Of a stretch of DNA of 56,153 bases, positions 25,165-33,558 are shown one piece after another. Location: positions 1-56,153 of the forward strand of contig JSZA02000028.1 in NCBI GenBank assembly GCA_000785145.2. Reading direction: 5' to 3'. The notes beneath the pieces were generated by a model, which did not search any database, was not told where the DNA came from, and worked only from the letters and a program-made list of their open reading frames with translations. The number at the start of each line of letters is the position of its first letter. The stretch's first letter is position 1. The stretch comes from Candidatus Thiomargarita nelsonii. Its GTDB lineage: Bacteria > Pseudomonadota > Gammaproteobacteria > Beggiatoales > Beggiatoaceae. The translations under genes and the position numbers were made by a program.

Positions 25165-28100
25165 CTACTGACAGGCTTCACATTCTTCATCATCTAAGTT
25201 ACAGACTGGAGGTGTTAGCGTGCTTTTTGCAACGCGGGTTGCTCCCATGCTACGCAGATAGTAAGTCGTCTTGAGTCCACGCATCCATGCTAATTTGTAC
25301 AAATTATCAAGTTGGGGGCCTGAGGGCTCTAGCATATATAAATTGAGCGATTGCGCTTGATCTATCCATTTTTGTCGCCGCGACGCAGCCTCCACGAGCC
25401 ATGCTGGGTCAATTTCAAAGGCGGTGGCATACAGCGTTTTAAGTTCTTCTGGAATACGCTCAATGTCGCGGATGCGACCATCACAAAATTTCAAGTCATT
25501 CAGCATCACTTCATCCCAAAGGTTAAGTGCTTTAAGGTCTTGTACCAGATAAGGATTGATGATGGTAAACTCACCTGATAAGTTCGATTTGACAAATAGG
25601 TTTTGGTAAGTCGGCTCAATGGATTGAGTGACGCCGCATATATTGGAAATGGTGTTGTGGCTCACAAAACCATTCGCAATATAAGTGTTTTTTTCAGGGA
25701 CTTGTAAATCATAAGTCATATCACGAGAATGGGTAATTTCGACCACTTTCTCAAAATACACTTCCCCTTGGCTAAGAATAGAACCTAACTTGCTATTTGC
25801 CATTTCAGGATATTTTGCGATAAGCTGACGTGCTAGATGGATATTTAACGCGCCATTGGTTTTAGAACAAGCCACATTATTCAATAGGCTTTCCTCAACA
25901 CAAGCTTTTCGAGCAGCCGCAATAAATTCAACGATTAAAGCGGTGTTTTTAACATTATGCCGCATATCTGTTTCTGAGACGCAATCAGCAAGACTCTCCT
26001 TGAGTTTAGCGTTTTTCCGAGACACGCCAAAACCTACAATTTCAGAAAATCGCTGAGTTGCCAGAACATTGCTAGTACGGACACGATAAACAGGACGTTT
26101 ACCCAATGTCCCAGATAAGGTCGTCACGATACCCATGCTTTCTAAACTCACCTTAACTTGGTTGGCTAAGTTTTTGCTGACTGTGCCTAATTCAACATGG
26201 CAGTCTTCTACGGTACCGTCTGCTACAAATAAACCACTGATAAAAGCAGCTAAGACACTGGTACGCGATTGCAGGACAATTTGAGGAATAAACGCCTCCC
26301 CTCTGGACAAACCATTGACTTCAATCCAATCGACTAAGGCTTCTTTTTTTGTGTAATGACCTAAGCCAAGTAAATATGCGACATCTTCAGTCAATTCTGC
26401 CGGCAAACTGACAGTTTTTTGATTAATCGTGTTCTTGGGGATTTGCAATGCCATGTATGGTTTATTAGCCAGCAATTCTTGATGCCCACCTAAACGGCGT
26501 ATGACTTCGTCCCCAACACAGATTTCACTCAGGTATTTCCAGACATATTCACCGTTATCACTGAGTACTCTAAGACGATGATTAGGTGTTCCGGTAATAT
26601 TAGAACCCCGTTTAGTCACGATCCGCAAGGTATCTTTTAGCCCATTCTGATAAAGTTGATCAGAATGGGCTAAGTTTGATTCTTGCATAACTTGTATATT
26701 GATAGATTGCCATTGCTCTGTTGAGGCAACGAGAGTTTCTATCGGCACTAATCCTTCTGAAGATAAGATTAACGTATCTCCGGCAACACAGGCAGTCGGA
26801 GCAATCGCCATTGTATTAGAATTACGCAGCCCCACCCTTTTGATGCGCTCACGCAGACTATCCCAATCAAGGGTGGAGGTGGTGGACATTTCCAAATATT
26901 TGCCACGCACGTCTGCCAGTTTTTGAATACTATCAATCGGCAAAATGCCTTGACTCCATAATGATCCATCAAAGCTAGAATAATGTTCGCGTTCTTCTGC
27001 TAAGTCAGCAGAAGCGGAAATGGCATAGTAGCTGATGATTTCTTGCGCGTAATCAGCAAATTCTACGGCTTTTTGACTGGCATAAGGTATGCGTAATTTG
27101 TATAGGGCATCTTGAAAGCCCATCACGCCTAAGCCAACGGGGCGGTGGCGCATGTTAGCGGTACGTGCTTCAGGGACGGAGTAGTAGTTAATGTCGATGA
27201 CATTATCTAATGCTCTCATCGCAGTACGAATGGTGCCTTGTAATTTATCGGTATCTAATTTGCCGTTTTTAATATGGGCGGGTAAATTAATCGATCCTAA
27301 GTTACAAACGCTAATCTCTTCAGCCGCTTTGGTGTTTAGGGTGATCTCAGTACATAAATTAGAGCTATGAACGACACCCGCATGTTGTTGTGGACTCCGC
27401 AGATTGCAACTGTCTTTAAATGTCAGCCAAGGATGCCCCGTTTCAAACAGCATCGTGAGCATTTTTCTCCACAGCCCCACTGCTGAAACCCGTTTCCAGA
27501 TTTTAATTTTTCCGGCTTGGGCTGCCGCTTCATATTTTTCATAAGCCTCTTTAAAAGCCTCACCATACAAGTCATGTAATCCAGGTACATCATTCGGAGA
27601 AAATAGTGTCCATTCTTTATTTTCATAAACCCGCCTCATCATTTCATCGGGTATCCAGGCAGCCGTGTTCATATCGTGGGTGCGACGGCGTTCATCTCCC
27701 GTGTTTTTGCGGAGTTCTAAAAATTCTTCGATGTCAATGTGCCAGGTTTCCAGATAAGCGCAGCCTGATCCGCGTCTTTTGCCGGATTGGTTGCAAGCAA
27801 CTAGGGTGTCGTTGGCTACTTTTAAAAAGGGGATCACGCCTTGTGATTTTCCATTGGTGCTTTTGATATGCGATCCCATGCCCCGCACAGGTGTCCAATC
27901 ATTACCCAATCCGCCAGCAAATTTAGACAACAGGGCATTATCTTTTATCGCATCAAAAATACCTTCTAAATCGTCAGGCACTGTGGTGAGATAGCAACTG
28001 GATAATTGCGGACGCAAAGTGCCTGAGTTGAACAGCGTGGGTGTGCTGCTCATAAAGTCAAATTGGGACAATAAGTTATAAAATTTAATCGCCCAATCAT

Positions 28101-29001
28101 CGTGATTAGGCTCATTGAGTGCAAGCCCCATTGATACGCGCATAAAAAATGCTTGGGGTAATTCAAAACGAGTGTCATCCCAATGCAAAAAATAACGATC
28201 ATATAAAGTTTGCAAGCCCAAATAGGTAAATTGTAAGTCGCGATCTGCGACTAAGGCTTTGCCCAATTTTTCCAGATCAAATTTCGCCAATTGTGGCGCT
28301 AATAATTCATGATCAATACCGCATTTGATATAGCTCTTAAAATAGTCTGGATAATCATGCGTCTCCTGATTGACAAAATTTAAGGCCTCAGAGCGCAGTT
28401 GATCCAACAATAAGCGAGCCGCGACATAAGTATAATTTGGCTCTTTTTCAATGAAAGTGCGGGTCGTCATCACTAGGGTATGCTTAACATCCTGTTCGGA
28501 AATCCCGTCAAATATATTTTTGAGGCTTTCATCGAAAATATGTTCAGCGTTAACGTCTGCTAAATCGGCACAAGCCTCGATCACTTGTGCCCGTAAATGT
28601 TCTTCATCTAAGGGGCGACGTTGTCCCGTACTATCCGTGACATATATCACGGTTTTTTCCTGTTTTTCAGCGCGTAAATGGGCGTGTTCTTCACGATAAA
28701 GTACATAAGCACGCGCCACTTTATGAAAGCCAGCTCGCATTAAAGCTAACTCAACTTGATCTTGTATATCTTCAATAGGTACGGTGTTTTCATGCCGACT
28801 GATGCCTTTAATGACTTGATTAGTAAGAGAATGCACTGCATTCTGTATGCGAGTTGAGGCCGTCGCGGTATCGCCTTCAACAGCCAAAAAGGCTTTAGTC
28901 ATGGCAATCGCAATTTTATTGGCATCAAAATGGCTTAATTGACCATTACGCCGAATGACACGATATTCATTTAATGTGGTGGCAAGATTTTCAGATGGCA
29001 T
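25165..29001 (-). CDS. nrdA: Ribonucleotide reductase class Ia alpha subunit with intein
   Basis: 1278 codons: 899 of NrdA plus a 379-residue intein. Two ATP-cone domains (about 10-100 and 110-200) suggest dATP/ATP control. Active-site elements: SSCYLTTV, NLCTEI (Asn-Leu-Cys-Thr-Glu, thiyl radical site), ISVCNLGS, TTYYLRS (paired Tyr of the radical pathway) and the C-terminal CNLDDEECEACQ redox pair. The intein interrupts AIAPTA/TISNICG, the substrate-phosphate loop, so the enzyme needs splicing to function. It reduces ribonucleoside diphosphates with NrdB. A MITE and a two-gene insert lie between it and nrdB. Confidence 0.95.
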   Translation of the reverse strand: MPSENLATTLNEYRVIRRNGQLSHFDANKIAIAMTKAFLAVEGDTATASTRIQNAVHSLTNQVIKGISRHENTVPIEDIQDQVELALMRAGFHKVARAYVLYREEHAHLRAEKQEKTVIYVTDSTGQRRPLDEEHLRAQVIEACADLADVNAEHIFDESLKNIFDGISEQDVKHTLVMTTRTFIEKEPNYTYVAARLLLDQLRSEALNFVNQETHDYPDYFKSYIKCGIDHELLAPQLAKFDLEKLGKALVADRDLQFTYLGLQTLYDRYFLHWDDTRFELPQAFFMRVSMGLALNEPNHDDWAIKFYNLLSQFDFMSSTPTLFNSGTLRPQLSSCYLTTVPDDLEGIFDAIKDNALLSKFAGGLGNDWTPVRGMGSHIKSTNGKSQGVIPFLKVANDTLVACNQSGKRRGSGCAYLETWHIDIEEFLELRKNTGDERRRTHDMNTAAWIPDEMMRRVYENKEWTLFSPNDVPGLHDLYGEAFKEAYEKYEAAAQAGKIKIWKRVSAVGLWRKMLTMLFETGHPWLTFKDSCNLRSPQQHAGVVHSSNLCTEITLNTKAAEEISVCNLGSINLPAHIKNGKLDTDKLQGTIRTAMRALDNVIDINYYSVPEARTANMRHRPVGLGVMGFQDALYKLRIPYASQKAVEFADYAQEIISYYAISASADLAEEREHYSSFDGSLWSQGILPIDSIQKLADVRGKYLEMSTTSTLDWDSLRERIKRVGLRNSNTMAIAPTACVAGDTLILSSEGLVPIETLVASTEQWQSINIQVMQESNLAHSDQLYQNGLKDTLRIVTKRGSNITGTPNHRLRVLSDNGEYVWKYLSEICVGDEVIRRLGGHQELLANKPYMALQIPKNTINQKTVSLPAELTEDVAYLLGLGHYTKKEALVDWIEVNGLSRGEAFIPQIVLQSRTSVLAAFISGLFVADGTVEDCHVELGTVSKNLANQVKVSLESMGIVTTLSGTLGKRPVYRVRTSNVLATQRFSEIVGFGVSRKNAKLKESLADCVSETDMRHNVKNTALIVEFIAAARKACVEESLLNNVACSKTNGALNIHLARQLIAKYPEMANSKLGSILSQGEVYFEKVVEITHSRDMTYDLQVPEKNTYIANGFVSHNTISNICGVTQSIEPTYQNLFVKSNLSGEFTIINPYLVQDLKALNLWDEVMLNDLKFCDGRIRDIERIPEELKTLYATAFEIDPAWLVEAASRRQKWIDQAQSLNLYMLEPSGPQLDNLYKLAWMRGLKTTYYLRSMGATRVAKSTLTPPVCNLDDEECEACQ
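25654..26790 (-). other. Intein in NrdA (residues 738-1116)
   Basis: It begins Cys-Val-Ala-Gly-Asp-Thr (block A) and has TPNHRLRV (block B) and LQVPEKNTYIANGFVSHN (blocks F/G) with the penultimate His and terminal Asn; the +1 residue is Thr. All splicing residues are present. The centre carries a LAGLIDADG-type homing endonuclease. The second motif (FISGLFVADGTVE) keeps its catalytic Asp, but the first reads YLLGLGHYTKK, with GHY where GDG is expected, so the nuclease is probably inactive or only nicks. Confidence 0.9.
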
Positions 29002-29251
29002 GATATAAACAATTTTTATAATGATTGGTGTGATGACTGTCTTAACTTTTATAAATAATACACAATTTTTTAAGTATATATCTATATGATTTTTATATCT
29101 TTATTTTTAATACGCTGTTAGTGTTACTAATTTTTAGAGCTAATTTTTTTCTATAATTGATATAAAAAAATTAAATAAAAAGCGAGTTGAACAGTTGTAT
29201 CGTTATGATTTTTCAGGAGGCGGGGAAATTTTTTGGGATGGTTTTGAAAAA
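29002..29251. other. nrdA upstream region
   Basis: A strongly AT-rich 250 bp between accD and nrdA, likely holding the nrdA promoter. I could not identify convincing NrdR boxes. Confidence 0.4.
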
Positions 29252-29270
29252 TACCCCCATAAAAATGGGG
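29252..29270 (-). terminator. Hairpin after accD
   Basis: CCCCCAT-AAAA-ATGGGGG is a compact GC stem 19 bp beyond the accD stop, with a T-rich stretch beyond it on the minus strand. Confidence 0.65.
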
Positions 29271-29288
29271 GTTGAAAAGGGAGAATCT

Positions 29289-30209
29289 TTAATTTTCTAC
29301 AGCTGGCTCAGCATCGTCAGGGGAAGTTAACATCACCACGGGCGGTTTCTCAGGGGAGAGTTGATGCGTTAAAATACTCAACAAAGAGGCAATGCGTTCG
29401 CGCATATCACGACGATCTACGATCATATCGATGGCACCATGTTTGAGCAAAAATTCACTACGTTGAAAACCTTCGGGTAGCGTTTCACGCACGGTTTGTT
29501 CAATAACACGCGGCCCTGCAAAACCAATAAGGGCGTTGGGTTCAGCAATATTAATATCCCCCAGCATGGCGAGACTGGCTGAGACTCCCCCCATCGTTGG
29601 ATCGGTTAATATTGATATAAAGGGTAAGCCATGTTGATTAAGGCGATTAAGGGCTGCACTGGTTTTGCTCATCTGCATCAGCGAAAAGAGAGCCTCTTGC
29701 ATACGCGCTCCGCCACTGGCTGAAAAACAGACGAAAGGTATTTGGGCTTCAATAGCGACATTGATACCACGTATAAAGCGTTCACCAACGACGCTCGCCA
29801 TTGAGCCGCCCATAAATTTAAATTCAAAGGCACTGGCAACTAATGCGACTCCGTGGACTTGACCTTTAATGACTAATAAGGCATCTTTTTCACCGGTTGC
29901 CTTTTGTGCTTGTGCCAAACGGTCTTTATATTTTTTGCTATCACGAAATTTTAGACGATCAATGGGGGCTAATTCGGCTCCAATTTCTTCGCGTGGTTCG
30001 GGATCAAGAAAAGTTTCTAAACGTTGACGTGCCCCAATACGTAAATGATGTTTACATTTGGGGCAAACATTTTGATGACGTTCTAATTCAGGGCTGTATA
30101 ATACAACTTGACAAACAGGGCATTTGCTCCAAACACCTTCTGGTACTGAACGTCTACTTTTTCCGTCTGTGCGAATACGGGTGGGTAATAATTTTTCAAA
30201 CCAACTCAT
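29289..30209 (-). CDS. accD: Acetyl-CoA carboxylase carboxyltransferase subunit beta
   Basis: 306 residues. It pairs with AccA to transfer the carboxyl group from biotin to acetyl-CoA, giving malonyl-CoA for fatty-acid synthesis. The N-terminal zinc ribbon is complete (CPVC at about 31-34, CPKC at about 50-53). The crotonase-fold core shows [28 protein letters not shown] and [16 protein letters not shown]. The C-terminus is slightly extended and acidic ([11 protein letters not shown]). It is followed by a hairpin terminator. The start at 30209 ([12 protein letters not shown]) is the usual one. Confidence 0.96.
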   Translation of the reverse strand: MSWFEKLLPTRIRTDGKSRRSVPEGVWSKCPVCQVVLYSPELERHQNVCPKCKHHLRIGARQRLETFLDPEPREEIGAELAPIDRLKFRDSKKYKDRLAQAQKATGEKDALLVIKGQVHGVALVASAFEFKFMGGSMASVVGERFIRGINVAIEAQIPFVCFSASGGARMQEALFSLMQMSKTSAALNRLNQHGLPFISILTDPTMGGVSASLAMLGDINIAEPNALIGFAGPRVIEQTVRETLPEGFQRSEFLLKHGAIDMIVDRRDMRERIASLLSILTHQLSPEKPPVVMLTSPDDAEPAVEN

Positions 30210-30309
30210 TTTTAAGTTATCAGTTATCAGTTATCAGTTTAAATTCGACGATCTGCGTCGCGTGTTCATATAATAATTATCTCTAACAACAAAACCAATA
30301 GGAAACCTT

Positions 30310-31629
30310 ATGTCTTCCACCGAAGAAAGTCGGGAACGTTTTATCCCCATTGGCAGGCAGGAAATTGTGGCCGATTTATTAGATGCGCCCCATTGGAGTG
30401 ATGAGGGACAACAATTTAAGGAGTTTTGCACGATCTTTGGTGCCCTTTATCATTACAAATTTCATGCTCACTCAGAGGAGTTGAAACGTTGCTATACGCC
30501 TTTCAATCCTGATACGGATATTGTCTCTCAACATGATTATTCCGATGAAGATAAACAAAATCTCCGTGATACGCTAGACTCGGAAATTCGTCAGTTGCTC
30601 AATAATGCCAATTATGAAGAACTGACGAATGAGGATATCAATCGTGCCATCAGTGCCGATTCATACTATGGGCTTAATGTCTGGGTCGATTTGGATGATT
30701 TTGAAAAACTGGTTGTTTATTTTCGCGGCTCTGCCATGCGGGTTGATTATAAGCGCACTTGGCAATCTCTCTTTTTCTCCAAAAAGGCGATTGAGATACC
30801 TATTTACAAGCGCCTTTTTCTACTGTTGAAGTTTAAAACAGAAGATCAACGGGTTGATGATCTGCTTAATAAATGGGAAGCGGATAATCCCCAAAGCGAT
30901 CTAGAGAGCAAAAATCAGTTTGAAAAAAAGGCTAGAAAGCAAGTACAGAAATCCCGTCAAAATTTGCCAGAGGGGGTTTCTGATGAGCAAGTTTTTTTGA
31001 AGTTGTTTAAAGATCTGCCCCGAACGGATTTGGAAATGCTGTTTCCTAACCAAGAAGTGCGGCTCAAGTTATTTGATAAGATCAAGCTGGCAATCACGGG
31101 GGGTGGTGGTACGCTTTTTGGGATATTCACCACTATCGGCAAAGTGGTTGCGGCGGCTGCGAACCTTGTTTTGCTTATTGGTGCCTTTGTGGGTTTGATA
31201 GCGATTATCGTTCGTCAGATTATGAATATTTTCAATCAGCGCACTAAGTATATGATGACTTTGTCACGCAATCTGTATTTTCATAATCTGGATAACAATG
31301 TGGGTGTCATGAACTATCTCATTGATCTGGCTGAGGAAGAGGAAGGTAAGGAAGCCATCTTGGCTTATTTTTTCCTTCATGCCGAGTCCGATAAGGATTA
31401 CACCAAGGAGGCACTTGACCGGAAAATTGAGGGCTATCTCAAGAATAAGTATGGTACTGAGATTGATTTTGAAGTCGATGATGGGATACGTAAGTTGCGG
31501 GAAGAGGGTATTTTAAGGGAGCAAGAGGGGGGTATCCTGAAAGTTCTTAATTTACAGGATGCCAGTGCCATTTTAGATAAACAATGGGACAATTTTTTTA
31601 ATTTCGAGGCGCCCACAAAGCCCGAATAG
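30310..31629 (+). CDS. DUF3754 (TMEM143-like) membrane protein
   Basis: 439 residues. RERFIPIGRQEIV near the start, YHYKFHAHSEELKRCYTPFNPD, and YGLNVWVDLDDFEKLVVYFRG are signatures of DUF3754, which is shared with mitochondrial TMEM143. Two hydrophobic segments lie at about 258-308 (GGTLFGIFTTIGKVVAAAANLVLL, VGLIAIIVRQIMNIF), followed by RNLYFHNLDNNVGVMNYLIDLAEEEE. The biochemical role is unknown. The 3' end overlaps the convergent MutT-ThiE gene by 32 bp, an unusual tail-to-tail overlap. Confidence 0.8.
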   Translation: MSSTEESRERFIPIGRQEIVADLLDAPHWSDEGQQFKEFCTIFGALYHYKFHAHSEELKRCYTPFNPDTDIVSQHDYSDEDKQNLRDTLDSEIRQLLNNANYEELTNEDINRAISADSYYGLNVWVDLDDFEKLVVYFRGSAMRVDYKRTWQSLFFSKKAIEIPIYKRLFLLLKFKTEDQRVDDLLNKWEADNPQSDLESKNQFEKKARKQVQKSRQNLPEGVSDEQVFLKLFKDLPRTDLEMLFPNQEVRLKLFDKIKLAITGGGGTLFGIFTTIGKVVAAAANLVLLIGAFVGLIAIIVRQIMNIFNQRTKYMMTLSRNLYFHNLDNNVGVMNYLIDLAEEEEGKEAILAYFFLHAESDKDYTKEALDRKIEGYLKNKYGTEIDFEVDDGIRKLREEGILREQEGGILKVLNLQDASAILDKQWDNFFNFEAPTKPE

Positions 31630-32542
31630 CAGCAATGCCTTGTGCCCCGTGCGCCCAGCTTTTTGGGATATCCGCCACACTCATCCCGCCGAGTGCAAAT
31701 ACTGGACACTTTGCTTGTTCTGTTAATTGATAAAATTTATGCCAGCCTAAAGGTGGCGCATCAGGATGAGAGGTGGTGGTACGCACGGGACTTAATACGA
31801 TAAAATCTGTATTGATCCGATTGGCTTGTTCAATTTCTTCTAAAGTATGACAAGAGCCGGCTATCAATAAGTTTGTCCCTAAAGGTCGCTCCGTGTATGC
31901 CAATAGGCGTTTACTATTTAAATGCACCCCATGCGTTCCCACCGATAAAGCCATTTCAGGGGTGGCATTGAGCAATAATTGTGCATGGTAGCGATCACAT
32001 AACTTTAATGCCTTTTCAGCGCAATAACAATAATCGCGATCAGATAGATTTTTGGCCCGTAATTGCACCAATGAAGAGGTGCCCTCTAAACAGGCTTCTA
32101 AGCGATAAAAAAACTTTTTATCTGTTAGAGATATTGGCTCAGGGGTAATTAAATATAAGGAGGGCAATTGTACCGCTCTGATGATAGGCACATTAGCCGC
32201 TGGAAATTTGAATTTTTTTAAATCTTGAGCATGACACCATTGCACGGTTTGCCCCTCGCGCCCCCAGGGTGCGCCCAACCATGCTTCAACACGCCACACA
32301 TCTAACAGTATTTTTTTATCAGGATAAGCATGAGCAACGCGAATGAGGGGGCGTGCCTGTTGTACGACGATACCTAATTCTTCTTGTAATTCCCGTGCTA
32401 ATGCTTGTGGGACGGATTCCCCCTGTTCACATTTCCCCCCCGGAAATTCCCATAAGCCGCCTTGGTGAGTATGCTCAAGGCGGCGGGCGAGTAAAATTTT
32501 ACCTTGGGCGTTATAGATAACGCCAGCGACTACGTGTGTCAT
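31598..32542 (-). CDS. MutT (Nudix)-thiamine phosphate synthase-like fusion
   Basis: 314 residues. Domain 1 (1-130) is a MutT-type Nudix hydrolase with the box GGKCEQGESVPQALARELQEELGI, expected to remove 8-oxo-dGTP. Domain 2 (about 130-314) is a ThiE/TenI-like TIM barrel (LYLITPEP, VQLRAKNLSDRDY, GVHLNSKRL, CHTLEEIEQA, FIVLSPVRTTTSHP, FALGGM). This fusion is known in gammaproteobacteria; the role of the ThiE-like half is unproven. The start shares a base with the barrel-gene stop (TGATG), so it is translated from the same mRNA, downstream of the intron. Confidence 0.88.
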   Translation of the reverse strand: MTHVVAGVIYNAQGKILLARRLEHTHQGGLWEFPGGKCEQGESVPQALARELQEELGIVVQQARPLIRVAHAYPDKKILLDVWRVEAWLGAPWGREGQTVQWCHAQDLKKFKFPAANVPIIRAVQLPSLYLITPEPISLTDKKFFYRLEACLEGTSSLVQLRAKNLSDRDYCYCAEKALKLCDRYHAQLLLNATPEMALSVGTHGVHLNSKRLLAYTERPLGTNLLIAGSCHTLEEIEQANRINTDFIVLSPVRTTTSHPDAPPLGWHKFYQLTEQAKCPVFALGGMSVADIPKSWAHGAQGIAAIRALWAPRN

Positions 32543-33318
32543 CAGAAATGATAATCTAATCCCACTCTCAATTGAAAGTTGAGCTCATCAGCTTCAAAGT
32601 CGATAGCCCCCGCAGAAATAACGCCATCATCTCCTCGACTTTTTAAGTCAATATTTTCATCGAAAGTGTAATAATTTAACTGCCCTAATACTTTTAAATC
32701 CAGTTGATGATTTAATTTGCGAATATAAGTTAAACCTAATCCAAGCTCAATGACATCATCTGCTTCAACATCAAATAACATCTCTGATTTCGAGAATGGA
32801 CCACTCCCACCGAAATCCTGGGTATAGGCATTTTCATAGTCGTGTTCAAAAAAGCCTATCGTTCCACTTAGAACAAATGAACTATTAAACTCAATGGGCA
32901 CAAGATAATTCGCACCGAAAAAGTATCCCCTTGAGTCAATATTAATATCCCAAGTATCAGGCCCTCTTGTTTTCCCCGTCACTGTTGGTGGGTTTTCCAA
33001 AGATTCCTCAATTTCAGTCTGTTGATATCTATACCCGCCAAACAAGGAAAGTTGAGAAAGTTGATACCCAATAAGGAAACTATATTCTGAGCGATCAAAA
33101 TCGGCATCCTGAGACAGGTAGGAATCTATTCCATTTTCTACAAGGGTTTCATTGTTGGGATCGCCCGAGGCAGTGCTCGATTGCTGTGCATAAGCATCCA
33201 CATAAAATTGATTCATTTTGAGGGTACCCCCCAACTGAACGACGCCCATGACTTCAGAAAAATCGAACCAGGTACGCTGTTTGCCTTCATCAAACATATC
33301 GGCAGATAGTTTGTTAAA
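32542..33318 (-). CDS. Outer-membrane beta-barrel protein, exon 2
   Basis: About 258 residues of alternating amphipathic strands (GVVQLGGTLKMNQFYVDAYAQQ, YSFLIGYQLSQLSLFGGYRYQQ, SFVLSGTIGFFEHDYE, ELGLGLTYIRKLNHQLDLKVLGQLNYY) ending in FQLRVGLDYHF, the C-terminal Phe signature for BAM insertion. The open frame extends to 33375, but that part is the 3' end of the group II intron. The real N-terminus, with a signal peptide, is at 36381-36488. Without splicing no exported barrel can be made. A small porin-like or structural barrel; ligand unknown. Confidence 0.75.
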   Translation of the reverse strand, partial: FNKLSADMFDEGKQRTWFDFSEVMGVVQLGGTLKMNQFYVDAYAQQSSTASGDPNNETLVENGIDSYLSQDADFDRSEYSFLIGYQLSQLSLFGGYRYQQTEIEESLENPPTVTGKTRGPDTWDINIDSRGYFFGANYLVPIEFNSSFVLSGTIGFFEHDYENAYTQDFGGSGPFSKSEMLFDVEADDVIELGLGLTYIRKLNHQLDLKVLGQLNYYTFDENIDLKSRGDDGVISAGAIDFEADELNFQLRVGLDYHF

Positions 33319-33558
33319 CTTGGCGATGCAGGTCACTCCCCTTATCCCCCGTGGTGGCGGGAGTTTGAGATGCACCCCACAAAGCCAGTCTTCAAAACCG
33401 GACTTGAGATTTTCAAGCTCATCCGGCTCCTCGGATTAGCATAAACTAATGCTAAGTAGAATATCTATCAATAACTTCTCTCATTAATTGTGGGGACATC
33501 CCCTGAGTCAATTTACTCCAAGAACTTTATAGTAAATCTCCTAGCTACTTAGACGGTT

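Noticed and set aside
29002..29251. NrdR boxes upstream of nrdA
   Set aside because: AT-rich stretches resemble parts of the consensus, but no pair with correct spacing could be identified by eye.
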